Assembly (NCBI GenBank): GCA_016213105.1 | Contig: JACRBN010000004.1 | Span: 1-64,000, forward strand | Length of the DNA stretch: 64,000 bases | From: Chloroflexota bacterium | GTDB lineage: Bacteria > Chloroflexota > Anaerolineae > Anaerolineales > Villigracilaceae | Direction: 5' to 3' | In this document: in pieces, positions 9,020 through 17,949 of the stretch | How the letters are laid out: every line of letters begins with the position of its first letter | Numbering within the stretch: position 1 is the stretch's first letter | Notes under the pieces: model-generated | Database searches by the model: none | What the model saw: the letters and a program-made list of their open reading frames with translations, nothing else | Told to the model about the DNA's origin: nothing | Position numbers and translations under genes: made by a program

Positions 9020-9739
9020 ATGGAAGTACAAATCGCAGTTGCCAAGGTCAACAAGTACGCCGTCTCCGAGAGCGGAGACACGCTGGAGGTCGTCGAGCGG
9101 CCGAACGGCGGAGTGTCGGTGGTGCTGGCCGACGGGCAGACCAGCGGGCGCGGCGCCAAGGCCGTCTCGATGATGGTTGTCCGCAAGGTGATCGGCCTGC
9201 TGGCCGAAGGGGTGCGTGATGGCGCCGCCGCGCGCGCCGCCTCGGACACCCTCTTCACCGAAAAACAGGGCAAGGTCACCAGCACGCTCAACATCGCCTC
9301 GGTGGACATGCTGACCGAGACCATCGTGCTCACCCGCAACAATCCCTCGCCCATGTACATCTGCCGCGGCGAACAGGTCGACTGTCTGTGCGAGGAGGGC
9401 ATCTCGCTCGGCACCTCGCGCAATGTGCGCCCGCTCATTTCGGAACTCGAGCTCGAGCCCGGCCTGACGGTCGTCCTCTACACCGACGGCCTGACCCATG
9501 CCGGCAAGCGGCGCGGCCAGCCTATGGATGTGGGCGAGACCATCCGCTCGGTGCTGGAGGAACAGACACCCTCCCCGCAGGAACTGGCGGATGCGCTGCT
9601 GTCCCATGCCGTGCGCCTGGACGAAAACCGCCCCGCCGACGACATCTCGGTGGTGGTCATCAGCGTCAGGCGGCGGAACGGCGACGACGTGCGCCGCATG
9701 TCGGTGCGGCTGCCCATCCAGGCGAGGCGGATGGTATGA
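9020..9739 (+). CDS. PP2C/SpoIIE-family serine/threonine phosphatase
   Basis: A 239-residue stand-alone PP2C-like domain similar to RsbX/SpoIIE phosphatases. Metal-binding aspartates are visible in VVLADGQTSGRGAKA (about residue 38), LYTDGLTHAG (about 155) and RPADDISVVVIS (about 213). It lacks sensor or membrane parts and would act in the cytosol, perhaps on an anti-sigma antagonist or a transport partner. Its stop codon overlaps the next start codon (ATGA). A TAAAAT box lies only eight bases before the ATG, so the mRNA may be leaderless. Substrate is unknown; none of the partner-switching genes RsbW/RsbV is nearby. Confidence 0.8.
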   Translation: MEVQIAVAKVNKYAVSESGDTLEVVERPNGGVSVVLADGQTSGRGAKAVSMMVVRKVIGLLAEGVRDGAAARAASDTLFTEKQGKVTSTLNIASVDMLTETIVLTRNNPSPMYICRGEQVDCLCEEGISLGTSRNVRPLISELELEPGLTVVLYTDGLTHAGKRRGQPMDVGETIRSVLEEQTPSPQELADALLSHAVRLDENRPADDISVVVISVRRRNGDDVRRMSVRLPIQARRMV

Positions 9740-10767
9740 ATACCAGACTTCGCCAGTGGAAGGCCTCCTGGCGCGACACGATCATCCTGCTGCGGGAGTT
9801 CCGCGCCCCAGTTCTATGGTTTGCCGGCGGCATGTTGGGCGGCGGGTTACTCTATCGCTGGCTGGCCGCCCTGGTCGGCGACCCCACCTCCAGCTACGCA
9901 GAAGCGGTGTACACCGTCCTGACCGCCACCTTCCTGCAACCGCTGGGCGACTTCCCGCGCCACTTCCTCCTGCAAGCCTTTCATTTCATCATGCCCGTCT
10001 TCGGCATCAGCGTCCTGGCACAGGGCCTGGCCGATTTCGGCAGCCTGCTCTTCAACCGCCGCGCGCGCAACAAGGAATGGGAAATGGCAGTAGCCTCCAC
10101 CATGAACAAACACATTGTCCTGATCGGCCTGGGTCACCTGGGCTATCGCATTGCCCTGAAATTGCACGAGATGGGCGAAAACCTGGCCGTCATCGATTTC
10201 AAGGCCGAACCAGACGCCGTGGCCGTCGTGCGCGCCAAGGGCATCCCCGTCATCCCCGACGACGCCACGCGCCAGTCGGCCCTCGAAGCAGCCAATATCC
10301 AGGATGCGCGCGCAATCATCCTGGCCAGCCAGAACGACGCCATGAACCTGCAAATCGCCCTCAAGGCGCGCAGCCTCAACCCGAACATCCAGGTGGTGGT
10401 GCGCATCTTCGATGAAGACTTCGCCCACGCCCTGCAGGAGCAATTCGGGTTCAACGCCATGAGCGCCACCGAAATGGCCGCCCCGCTGTTTGCCGCCGCC
10501 GCGGCCGGCGCGGACGTGTCCAGCCCCATCTCGGTCGAGGGCCAGCAGCTCAGCCTGGCGCGTCTCGTGATCAAGCCCATTTCCGTACTGGCAGGCAAAA
10601 CTGTCGGCTTCGTCGAAGATACCTACCACCTCAACATCGTTTTCCTGCGCCGCGACCACCATTCACACATGCATCCGACCGATTCGCACCCCGTCCATGC
10701 AGGCGATACCCTGGTGGTGCTGGGCGGCCCCAACGAGCTAAATCGCCTGATGCACGATAATGACTGA
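9736..10767 (+). CDS. Potassium-channel-like protein with RCK (TrkA-N/TrkA-C) domain
   Basis: A 343-residue protein starting with the ATG that overlaps the phosphatase stop. Two hydrophobic helices (about 24-48 and 78-102) flank a pore-helix-like segment AVYTVLTATFLQPLGDFP. A Rossmann RCK domain follows with the nucleotide motif GLGHLGYRIA (131-140), then a TrkA-C-like beta domain (about 265-343). This is the layout of two-TM RCK channels (MthK-type). However, the selectivity filter TVGYG is absent and is replaced by FLQPLGD, so K+ selectivity is doubtful. The longer upstream frame from 9388 is an out-of-frame extension over the phosphatase gene. Confidence 0.8.
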   Translation: MNTRLRQWKASWRDTIILLREFRAPVLWFAGGMLGGGLLYRWLAALVGDPTSSYAEAVYTVLTATFLQPLGDFPRHFLLQAFHFIMPVFGISVLAQGLADFGSLLFNRRARNKEWEMAVASTMNKHIVLIGLGHLGYRIALKLHEMGENLAVIDFKAEPDAVAVVRAKGIPVIPDDATRQSALEAANIQDARAIILASQNDAMNLQIALKARSLNPNIQVVVRIFDEDFAHALQEQFGFNAMSATEMAAPLFAAAAAGADVSSPISVEGQQLSLARLVIKPISVLAGKTVGFVEDTYHLNIVFLRRDHHSHMHPTDSHPVHAGDTLVVLGGPNELNRLMHDND

Positions 10768-11131
10768 TTCCTCGCCGCCCGCCAATCCCCTGGTCGGCGT
10801 CGTCGGTCCATGCGGCTCGGGAAAATCCACGCTCATCGCCGGGCTGGAGGCGCGCGGATATGCCTGCCGTCACATCGCGCAGGAACATTCCTACGTCAAG
10901 GACATGTGGAAGCGCCTCAGCAATCCCGATGTCCTCATTTACCTGGGCGCCTCCTTCCCTGTCAGCACCGCCCGCCGCAACCTCAACTGGCTGGAGCGCG
11001 ACCACGCCGAGCAGGAACGCCGCCTCTCCCACGCGCTTCAGCACGCCGACCTGGTCGTGGATACGGACATCCTGACGCCCGCCCAGGTGCTCGAACGGGT
11101 GCTGGCATTTCTTGAGGAGCAATTCCCATGA
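10760..11131 (+). CDS. Small P-loop NTPase-like protein
   Basis: A 123-residue protein opening with LVGVVGPCGSGKSTLIAGLE, a clear Walker A motif (GPCGSGKST). VLIYLGASF may be a hydrophobic strand ahead of a lid segment (TARRNLNWLERD), and HADLVVDTDIL follows near the end. Size and layout recall small nucleotide kinases, but no specific family is recognised. It overlaps the RCK gene by 8 bases and the following peptidase gene by 4, so all are translated from one mRNA. Confidence 0.7.
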   Translation: MTDSSPPANPLVGVVGPCGSGKSTLIAGLEARGYACRHIAQEHSYVKDMWKRLSNPDVLIYLGASFPVSTARRNLNWLERDHAEQERRLSHALQHADLVVDTDILTPAQVLERVLAFLEEQFP

Positions 11132-12600
11132 AAAAACTGCTGCCCTTTCTCCTGGCCCTCAGCCTGCTTGCCGTTTCCTGTCAGTTTCCCAGCCCCAGCC
11201 CTGCCCCCACTCCCCTCCCAACCACAGACCCCAGCCAGCCCTTCGAGCGCTCCCTCTTTCGCGAGGGATTGATCGAAGAAAGCCGGCCCATTCTGGAGAA
11301 ACTTCAGGGGGCCAGCGAATATCGGCTCGAGTTCGAAATCGCCGCCGACTTGTTGAACGTGACAGGCAGGGAGATTATTCACTACACGAATAACGAGGAT
11401 ATGCCTTTGGACGAGGTGCAACTGCGCCTGTTCCCCAACCTGCTGGGCGGCAGGATGCAGGTCACAAATCTGGTCGCGGACGGGAAAGCCGTCACCCCCG
11501 TCCTAACCCTGAACGACAGCCTGATGAGCATCCCCCTCCCCACCCCGCTGGAGCCTGGACAACACGTCACCCTGGGCATGGATTTCAGCCTGACCGTCCC
11601 CGACACGGTCGAGTTGAACTACGGCGTGCTGGCCTACGCGGAGGGTGTTTTGACGCTGGCCCATTCCTACCCAATGGCAGCCGTCTACGATGACGAAGGC
11701 TGGAACGCGGAGATCCCGCCGCAATCCGGCGATCTGACCTATGCGGACATCTCCTTCTTCGATGTCACGGTCACGGCCCCCAAAGACCTGACCCTGGTGG
11801 CGGTGGGACGCGAGATGGGCCGCCAGGTCGAGGGAGAACAACAGATCGTGCGCTATGCGGCCGGCCCCGTGCGCGATTTCTATCTGGTCGTCAGTGACGA
11901 TTTCGAATCGATCAGCCGCGAGATTGGCGAAACAACCGTCAACTTCTACGCCCCCGCCGACCTTCAAAGCGGGGCCGAAGCCGGGCTGGAAACCGCCATC
12001 CGCGCCCTGGAGGATTTCAACGCCCGCTATGGGACCTATCCCTACACCGAACTGGACCTGGTCACCACGCCCACCCTGGCGCTCGGCATCGAATACCCGG
12101 GCATGATCGCCATCACCGAACGTATCATGGATCCCAAGCACGATTATCTCGAAAGCGTGGTCGCCCACGAGGTCGGGCATCAATGGTTCTACAACCTGGT
12201 CGGCAACGACCAGCTCGACGATCCCTGGCTGGACGAATCGCTGACGCAGTTCATCACCCTGCAATACTTCGAGGATGAATACGGCTCCAACGGCTATCAG
12301 GGATACCGCGCCTCGTTAACGCAGCGCTGGCAAAGGGTGGACAACAAGCCCATTCCCGTGGGCCTGCCGGTGGCCGATTACAACGGCGCGGAATACAGCG
12401 CCATCGTCTATGGCCGCGGGGCGCTGTTCTTCGAGGCCCTGCGGAAGGAGATGGGCATCGAAGTCTTCGACGCCTTCCTGCGTGAATACACGGAGACCTA
12501 CGCCTGGGACATCGCCACCCCACAGGGACTCAAATCCCTGGCCGAGGCCCGCTGCGGCTGTGACCTGACCCCGCTGTTCGACGAGTGGATCGATCCATAG
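11128..12600 (+). CDS. M1-family metallopeptidase lipoprotein
   Basis: A 490-residue zinc peptidase. The signal peptide ends at Cys18 (LLAVSCQ), predicting a lipid-anchored protein outside the membrane. The catalytic site is HEVGHQW (HExxH at 347-351) with the third zinc ligand Glu in WLDESLTQF about 19 residues later, the gluzincin spacing of M1 aminopeptidases. IEYPGMIAIT corresponds to the substrate-binding GAMEN region in divergent form. An N-terminal beta domain with a saddle-like fold precedes the catalytic domain. It is last in a four-gene operon and overlaps its upstream neighbour (ATGA). Confidence 0.88.
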   Translation: MKKLLPFLLALSLLAVSCQFPSPSPAPTPLPTTDPSQPFERSLFREGLIEESRPILEKLQGASEYRLEFEIAADLLNVTGREIIHYTNNEDMPLDEVQLRLFPNLLGGRMQVTNLVADGKAVTPVLTLNDSLMSIPLPTPLEPGQHVTLGMDFSLTVPDTVELNYGVLAYAEGVLTLAHSYPMAAVYDDEGWNAEIPPQSGDLTYADISFFDVTVTAPKDLTLVAVGREMGRQVEGEQQIVRYAAGPVRDFYLVVSDDFESISREIGETTVNFYAPADLQSGAEAGLETAIRALEDFNARYGTYPYTELDLVTTPTLALGIEYPGMIAITERIMDPKHDYLESVVAHEVGHQWFYNLVGNDQLDDPWLDESLTQFITLQYFEDEYGSNGYQGYRASLTQRWQRVDNKPIPVGLPVADYNGAEYSAIVYGRGALFFEALRKEMGIEVFDAFLREYTETYAWDIATPQGLKSLAEARCGCDLTPLFDEWIDP

Positions 12601-12603
12601 ACA

Positions 12604-12644
12604 CCCAATGCTCCCGCTGGATGCGAATCCAACGGAGCATTGGG
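12604..12644 (+). terminator. Inverted repeat after the M1 peptidase gene
   Basis: CCCAATGCTCC (12604-12614) pairs perfectly with GGAGCATTGGG (12634-12644), with an inner TGGA/TCCA pair. No T-run follows, so it may be a weak terminator or an mRNA-stabilising hairpin. Confidence 0.5.
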
Positions 12645-12698
12645 GACACAACCGCAGCTTTGGCCCAAATCCATCTACACGCCCCCTTTCAATGGGAG

Positions 12699-12737
12699 TA
12701 TAATCATGCGGCGCCAGCCCCGGGCTGGTATTTTTTT
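12699..12737 (+). promoter_or_regulatory. secD promoter box and leader hairpin with T-run
   Basis: TATAAT lies at 12699-12704. A hairpin CCAGCC/GGCTGG (12714-12728) is followed by TATTTTTTT, and then by GGACGGAG and the secD start. A terminator-like hairpin between promoter and start codon suggests attenuation, or a leftover terminator for readthrough from upstream. Confidence 0.5.
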
Positions 12738-12751
12738 GGACGGAGTACACC

Positions 12752-14101
12752 ATGAATCGTAACAACTCTCTATGGCTGATCCTGATTTTGCTGCTGACGG
12801 CTTTCTCCCTTTGGATCGATCTCAGCGACCGAATCCTGATCATCAACCCCTTCACCAAGGAAAACATCGTCGATCGCAATGTAGCCGTCAAGCTGGGGCT
12901 TGATCTGCGCGGCGGCCTGCAAACCTTGCTCGAAGCCGATGTCCCCGCAGACCGCGCCGTGGCCTCGGAAGAAATCAACAGCACCAAGACCATCCTTGAA
13001 AACCGCGCCAACGGCTTGGGCGTGAATGAAGTCGTCATGCAGGTGGCCGGTGAACGCCGTATCGTGGCGGAATTCCCGGGCGTAAGCAACCCCGATGAGG
13101 TCGTGGCGGCCCTCAAACAGACCGCCCTGCTCGAGTTCGTGGACATGGCCGATATGCCGGCCGGTCCGCAAACCGAAGGCCTGGTCATCGTGACCGACAC
13201 CGACGCCTCGCAGGCAGCCGCAGGCGAGACGGTCTATCACACCGTCATGACCGGCGCAGGGCTGGATACGGTCGCTGTGGGGCCTGGCACCCTGGGCGGC
13301 TTTGTCATCAACTTCACCCTCAAGCCTGAAACCTCCCAGACCTTCGCCGATTACACCACCGCCAACGTGGGCAAGACCCTGGCCATCGTCCTGGATAAAA
13401 AGATCATCTCCGCCCCCAGCATCAACGAACCGATCACGGGCGGACAAGGCTCGATCTCGGGCAATTTCACCCAGGAAAGCGCCAACACCCTGGCTATCCA
13501 GTTGCGCTCAGGCTCCCTGCCTGTGCCGATGAAGGTGGTCGAAAGCCGCACCGTCGGGCCCACGCTCGGCGAGGAATCCGTGCGCAAGAGTGTGCTGGCG
13601 GGCGCCATCGGCCTGGCCGTGGTGATCCTGTTTATGGCTCTCAATTACCGCCTGCCCGGCATCATCGCCGACCTGGCGCTGATCATCTACGCCCTGGCCT
13701 CCCTGATGCTGTTCAAACTCATCCCCGTCACGCTGACCCTGCCTGGCATCGCTGGTTTCATCCTCAGCATCGGCATGGCCGTGGATGCGAACGTGCTGAT
13801 CTTCGAACGCCTCAAGGAGGAATTGCGCGCCGGCCGCACCCTCAGCCAGGCCATCGACCTGGGCTGGAGCCGCGCCTGGCCCTCCATCCGCGACTCGAAC
13901 ATTTCCACGCTGATCACCTGCGGAATTCTGTGGATCTTCGGCAGCACATTCGGCGCCAGCATGGTCAAGGGCTTCTCGGTCACCCTGGCGCTGGGCGTGA
14001 TCGTTTCATTATTCACGGCCATCAACGTTACCCGCACCTTCCTGCACACCGCGCTGGATAACCTCAAGCTGGGCGAACACCCAACCTGGTTCGGCCTGTA
14101 G
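12752..14101 (+). CDS. secD: Protein translocase subunit SecD
   Basis: A membrane subunit that pulls exported proteins through SecYEG using the proton gradient. It has 449 residues with an N-terminal TM helix, the conserved GLDLRGG motif (49-55) opening the P1 domain, and five C-terminal helices starting near residue 280 that include LPGIAGFILSIGMAVDANVLIFERLKEEL, the family signature. Compared with E. coli SecD (615 residues), the first periplasmic domain is short, as is usual in Gram-positive and Chloroflexota forms. secF follows 17 bases downstream. Confidence 0.96.
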   Translation: MNRNNSLWLILILLLTAFSLWIDLSDRILIINPFTKENIVDRNVAVKLGLDLRGGLQTLLEADVPADRAVASEEINSTKTILENRANGLGVNEVVMQVAGERRIVAEFPGVSNPDEVVAALKQTALLEFVDMADMPAGPQTEGLVIVTDTDASQAAAGETVYHTVMTGAGLDTVAVGPGTLGGFVINFTLKPETSQTFADYTTANVGKTLAIVLDKKIISAPSINEPITGGQGSISGNFTQESANTLAIQLRSGSLPVPMKVVESRTVGPTLGEESVRKSVLAGAIGLAVVILFMALNYRLPGIIADLALIIYALASLMLFKLIPVTLTLPGIAGFILSIGMAVDANVLIFERLKEELRAGRTLSQAIDLGWSRAWPSIRDSNISTLITCGILWIFGSTFGASMVKGFSVTLALGVIVSLFTAINVTRTFLHTALDNLKLGEHPTWFGL

Positions 14102-14118
14102 GAACAGAGGAAACAGAC

Positions 14119-15075
14119 ATGAATATCATCAAGAATCGCTACTGGTACTTCTTCATCTCCCTGGTGATTATTATCCCCGGCCTGTTCTTCATGGGTCTTC
14201 ACTGGGCACAGCACCCCGATGTCGGCCCGATCCCGCTGGGCATCGATTTCCGCGGCGGCTCCCTGTTCGAGGTTCAGTTCGAGGGCGCCCGCCCGAGCGT
14301 CGACCAGATCACTGATATGTACGCCCAATTCTCCTCCGAGACTGAGCTTCTGGCCGATCCCGTCATCCAGCCGCTGGGCGAGGATGCCTATTCCATCCGC
14401 TCCAAGAAGATGGAAGAGGAAACCAAGACCAAAATGGTGGCCGAAATGGAAGCCAGTTTTGGCAAGGTGACGGTATTGAACTTCACCTCGATCAGCGCCT
14501 CGGTCGGCGCCGAGGTGGCCAAGGCGGCCTCCATCGCCATCCTGTTCGCCGCCGCCGCCATCCTGTTCTACATCTGGTGGGCCTTCCGCGGCGTCGACCA
14601 CCCCATCCGCTACGGCACGGCCGCCATCATAGCCATGCTGCACGACGTGCTGGTGGTGCTGGGCGTGGAAACCATGCTGGGCTTCTTCCTCGGCTGGGAG
14701 GCGGATGCGCTCTTCCTGACCGCCCTGCTGACGGTCATCGGCTTCTCGGTGCATGACACCATCGTGGTGTTCGACCGCGTGCGCGAAAACTCGCGCATCT
14801 TCCGCCGCCTGGAATACGAGGCGCTGGTCAACCACTCCATCGTGCAGACGCTCGACCGCTCGATCACCACGCAGTTGACGGTCATGTTCACGCTGACGGC
14901 CCTGGTGCTGTTCGGCGGCGACAGCATCCGTCACTTTGTGATCATCCTGCTGGTCGGTATCTTCAGCGGTACCTACTCCTCCATCTTCAACGCGGCCCCC
15001 ATCCTGGTGGTGTGGGAGAACCAAGAGTGGAAGACCTGGTTCAAGAAGAAAGACGAACTGGCGCCCCTCTCGTAA
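14119..15075 (+). CDS. secF: Protein translocase subunit SecF
   Basis: Partner of SecD in protein export. The 318-residue protein has an N-terminal TM helix, the GIDFRGGSLF motif (41-50), and a C-terminal six-helix RND-type core with VIGFSVHDTIVVFDRVREN, diagnostic of SecF. AGAGGAAAC lies upstream of the ATG. A classical terminator follows, so secD and secF form a closed unit. Confidence 0.96.
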   Translation: MNIIKNRYWYFFISLVIIIPGLFFMGLHWAQHPDVGPIPLGIDFRGGSLFEVQFEGARPSVDQITDMYAQFSSETELLADPVIQPLGEDAYSIRSKKMEEETKTKMVAEMEASFGKVTVLNFTSISASVGAEVAKAASIAILFAAAAILFYIWWAFRGVDHPIRYGTAAIIAMLHDVLVVLGVETMLGFFLGWEADALFLTALLTVIGFSVHDTIVVFDRVRENSRIFRRLEYEALVNHSIVQTLDRSITTQLTVMFTLTALVLFGGDSIRHFVIILLVGIFSGTYSSIFNAAPILVVWENQEWKTWFKKKDELAPLS

Positions 15076-15083
15076 ATTACAAC

Positions 15084-15119
15084 AAAAAAGCCGGTGCAGT
15101 CACCTGCATCGGCTTTTTT
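15084..15119 (+). terminator. Rho-independent terminator after secF
   Basis: A near-perfect stem pairs AAAAAAGCCGGTGCAG with CTGCATCGGCTTTTTT and ends in six T residues. The symmetric A and T runs mean it can work in both directions. Confidence 0.92.
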
Positions 15120-15128
15120 GATTCATGG

Positions 15129-15293
15129 AGTCTGGAGTCCAAAGTCTCCAGACTTTGGACAGGGTTCACATCCCAAATCACAGCCTTGCAATGGTTGTGG
15201 CAGGGATGGGAGCAACCTTCGAATCAGTCCGACGGTGTCAAGCAGCCAGGCCTTTGAGAAAAAAACTGAAACATCCAGAAGCAGAGCTTCTGG
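15129..15293. repeat. Intergenic palindromes between secF and the SulP gene
   Basis: AGTCTGGAG pairs with CTCCAGACT (15129-15154), and CCAGAAGC pairs with GCTTCTGG (15275-15293). On the minus strand the second is followed after about 13 bases by a seven-T run and may terminate the SulP transcript. The GAGTCCAAAGTCTCC unit here recurs after the gene ending at 54563. Confidence 0.55.
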
Positions 15294-15306
15294 ACTCCAT
15301 ATCAAC

Positions 15307-16959
15307 TCAACAGAACCTGCACCCGCGCTTTTCCGCCTCGACGATGGCCTGGTCGCTGGACCAGAAGAAATTCTCCTCGCCGATGATTTCCAGCAGGCCG
15401 CCGCGTTCCATCATGGCGCGCGCGTTGTCGTGGACGCCCGCGAACATGAGCGTGCCACCCTGCCTGTGCAGCTTTTCGTACAGGCGCTGGATGGCCTCCA
15501 ACCCGGCCGAGTCGACCAGCGGCACGCCGCGCATCGAGAGGATCAGCGCGTGGGTATCGCCCAGGTTCTGGAAAGCCTCGTTGAACTGACCCGTGGCGGC
15601 AAAGAACAGCGGACCCGTCAGAAAGGCCACGCGCACGTGTTGGCATTTGCCCGCCGTCTCGATGCCCTTCTGGCGCAGCTTCTCGACATCCACTTCCTGG
15701 ACAGTGATGTCGATGCCCGCGATTTTGTTCAGGAAGACCGCCCCAGCGACGAAGGTACCGATCAGGATGGCCTGGGTCAGGTCGAGGGTGATGGTGGCCA
15801 GCATGGTGATGGTAAAGGCGATCATGTCGGTCTTGAAGCGTTTGCCAAACATGAACCTGATCGACTCCCATTCGTTCATGCGCACGGCAGTCACCATTAG
15901 CACGCCCGCCAGCGCCGCCAGCGGAATGCGCGCCATGACCGAGCCAAGCAGGAACATCGAAAGCAGGATGCCCAGCGCGTGGACGATGCTGACCAGGCGG
16001 GTTTGTCCGCCCGATTTGATGTTGACGCTGGTGCGGGCGATGGCCGCCGTGGCAGGCACCCCGCCGAAGAAGGGAATGAGCATGTTGCCCACGCCCTGCG
16101 CGATCAACTCCTGGTTGGCCTGCAGGCGGATGCCGGTCATGTTCGAGGCGACCGCGCCGCACAGCAGGGACTCGACCGCGCCCAGGGCGGTGATGGTCAG
16201 CGCGGGGGCCAGCAGGTCGGGGAGGTTGGCCCAGGGCAGGTTGGCCAGGTTCAGGCGCTGGTCGAGAAACAGGGTCTGGGGGATGGCGCCGATCATCGGC
16301 GTGGACCAGCCGAGGATCCAGTTCAGGGCGGTGGCGAGGATGATCCCCAGCAGGGAGGCGGGGAAGCGCGCGCCCCATTTGGGCGGCCACAGCAGCATGG
16401 CCGCGATCACCACCGTTCCCAGCAGGACGGCGTGTCCATCGGGGACAAATCCGCCCTTGAAATAGCCGATCAATTTCAAGGCGGCGGTCTCGACGCCCTC
16501 GGTCTTGACGCCCAGGAAGTTGTCGATCTGGCCGATGAAGATGATCAGGGCAATGCCCGAGGTAAAGCCGCTGATGACGGCCGAGGGGATGAAGGCAATG
16601 AAGCGCCCCAGCCGCAGCAGCCCGATGATGAGCAGGGCGATGCCCGAAAGCAGGCCCGCAGCCCAGATCCCCTCCAGGCCGTAGCGCGCCACCAGCACGA
16701 TCAGCACGGCGGACATGGCGCCCGTCGGCCCGCTGATCTGGTAGGGCGCGCCCGAAAGCAGGCCCATGACAATGCCCGCCAGGATGGCGGTGACCAACCC
16801 CGCGGCGGCAGATGCGCCCGAGGCCACGCCAAAGGCCAGCGCCAGCGGCAGGGCCACCGCGGCCACGGTCAGGCCTGCCAGCAGGTCCTGCTGGAATTTG
16901 GCGAGTGAATATCCAGAGAACTCGTCCCGGTAGAGACGAGCGAGATTCCGTCTCGGCAT
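15307..16959 (-). CDS. SulP/SLC26-family anion transporter with STAS domain
   Basis: A 550-residue permease. About ten to twelve TM segments fill residues 20-420, with the family features QDLLAGLTVAAVALPLALAF, SGPTGAMSAVL and GFTSGIALIIF. A cytoplasmic STAS domain (about 440-550) contains the conserved RGVPLVDSAGLEAIQRL loop. Substrate could be sulfate or bicarbonate; related bacterial proteins include both kinds. The ATG at 16959 has GGAG eight bases upstream and is preferred to the longer frame to 17010. The gene stands alone. Confidence 0.88.
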   Translation of the reverse strand: MPRRNLARLYRDEFSGYSLAKFQQDLLAGLTVAAVALPLALAFGVASGASAAAGLVTAILAGIVMGLLSGAPYQISGPTGAMSAVLIVLVARYGLEGIWAAGLLSGIALLIIGLLRLGRFIAFIPSAVISGFTSGIALIIFIGQIDNFLGVKTEGVETAALKLIGYFKGGFVPDGHAVLLGTVVIAAMLLWPPKWGARFPASLLGIILATALNWILGWSTPMIGAIPQTLFLDQRLNLANLPWANLPDLLAPALTITALGAVESLLCGAVASNMTGIRLQANQELIAQGVGNMLIPFFGGVPATAAIARTSVNIKSGGQTRLVSIVHALGILLSMFLLGSVMARIPLAALAGVLMVTAVRMNEWESIRFMFGKRFKTDMIAFTITMLATITLDLTQAILIGTFVAGAVFLNKIAGIDITVQEVDVEKLRQKGIETAGKCQHVRVAFLTGPLFFAATGQFNEAFQNLGDTHALILSMRGVPLVDSAGLEAIQRLYEKLHRQGGTLMFAGVHDNARAMMERGGLLEIIGEENFFWSSDQAIVEAEKRGCRFC

Positions 16960-17233
16960 ACGTTGTTCTCCAAAGCAAGTAGATTTCCAAAGGCTCGGGT
17001 CCTCCCCCAAGGCGTCCTTTGTGCGAACGGGCGGTATTTTATCACAGGAAGGAGGTGTACAGGTTCAAATTTCCAGCAGCTTGCGCAGGGAGTTTTCACG
17101 TCGACAGACACCCCCGCCAGACAACACACTTCTTCTTTCTTCAAAACAAGTCCAAAACTGCGCAAATAATATTGGTTGAAACAATCATAAATATACGCAG
17201 AATTGTTAAGGTTTTTTCCTTAACCTTTCTTTC

Positions 17234-17297
17234 TTGACAACTCGTTGAAACCTGCCTGTAAGGTTCCGGGCTCAAATAGGTGCTATTATAGTTTTAC
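17234..17297 (+). promoter_or_regulatory. Probable promoter of the riboswitch operon
   Basis: A TATTAT box at 17284-17289 lies about 20 bases before the aptamer. A consensus-like TTGACA at 17234-17239 lies further upstream but is not at the right distance for that box. The stretch 16960-17230 is AT-rich with no recognisable gene. Confidence 0.4.
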
Positions 17298-17305
17298 AAG
17301 AAACA

Positions 17306-17397
17306 TCCGATAAAGGCAAACCCGGTGAAAACCGGCGACGCAAAGCCATGGGTCTACCGTCACGCCAGTGACCACGATTGCCAGGCCGCCGAAGATC
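17306..17397 (+). ncRNA. Cyclic di-GMP-I riboswitch (GEMM-I)
   Basis: The segment contains the conserved blocks of the GEMM-I aptamer in order. AGGCAAACC is followed by a GAAA-capped hairpin (CGGTGAAAACCG), then GACGCAAAGCCATGGGTCTAC, a second variable hairpin (CCGTCACGCCAGTGACCACG), and the closing TTGCCAGGCCGCCGAA. The tetraloop-receptor and GCAAAGCC features match c-di-GMP aptamers. A rho-independent terminator lies 26 bases downstream, so ligand binding probably controls transcription of the secreted-protein and signal-peptidase operon. Confidence 0.93.
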
Positions 17398-17423
17398 ACA
17401 AAGAATTTCTTCTTTGGTGTGTT

Positions 17424-17454
17424 TAGCCTGGCTTGTTTCAAGCCAGGCTATTTT
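17424..17454 (+). terminator. Expression-platform terminator of the c-di-GMP riboswitch
   Basis: A perfect 12-bp stem, TAGCCTGGCTTG with CAAGCCAGGCTA, has a TTT loop and is followed by TTTT. It lies between the aptamer and the first gene of the operon, as expected for a transcriptional riboswitch. Confidence 0.9.
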
Positions 17455-17547
17455 AATCGGATGGCTTGGTCACTTTCCTAAAACAGGAAAGCCCACCTCA
17501 CTAGCGCAGCCCCAATGAGAATTGGATCTGCAACAAAGGAGAAAGCC

Positions 17548-17949
17548 ATGTTCCGCAATTTCAAAGTTATGCTCGTTGTCCTGGTCGTGATCGTGGTCGC
17601 TGCGAGCGCCTACGCTTTCGCTGCCGCCAACACCGTACCGGACAGCGCCGCGGGTTACAAGGCCAATGTGGTCCCCGGCTACACTGTCACCGATATCGTG
17701 TACGACCTGGATGCATCCGACCCCACCATCGTCGATGCCATCACCTTCAAGGTCGGCCCCACTACCGGAACCGTTGACGCCGCCTTGGTCGAACTTCAGA
17801 CCGCGGATCTGGGCACCTGGAAAGTCTGCACCCTCGGGACTGCCGTTTCGCATGTCATTCCCGTGACCTGCACCTACGGAGCCCTTGAGCTTGCCGACAT
17901 CACCGCGCTGAACATCGTTGCCAGCAGCAGTCTCGATCCCGCCCCGTAA
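17548..17949 (+). CDS. Small secreted surface protein, probable SipW-type substrate
   Basis: A 133-residue exported protein with no recognised family. The N-terminus has two basic residues, a hydrophobic core VMLVVLVVIVVAASAYAFAA, and then NTVPDSAAGYKANVVPGYTV. The rest is beta-rich (TVTDIVYDL, AITFKVGPTTG, ALVELQT) with two cysteines, as in small TasA/camelysin-like or pilin-like surface proteins. AAAGGAG lies six bases before the ATG at 17548. It is the first gene behind the c-di-GMP riboswitch and precedes a Ser-His signal peptidase. It shares the motif AxAFAA-x4-PDS-x2-G with the protein at 19774, suggesting the same processing enzyme. Confidence 0.75.
   Translation: MFRNFKVMLVVLVVIVVAASAYAFAAANTVPDSAAGYKANVVPGYTVTDIVYDLDASDPTIVDAITFKVGPTTGTVDAALVELQTADLGTWKVCTLGTAVSHVIPVTCTYGALELADITALNIVASSSLDPAP

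Noticed and set aside
15164-15240. Possible tRNA remnant
   Set aside because: A TTCGAATC-like stretch recalls a T-loop, but no acceptor, D or anticodon stems can be folded around it.
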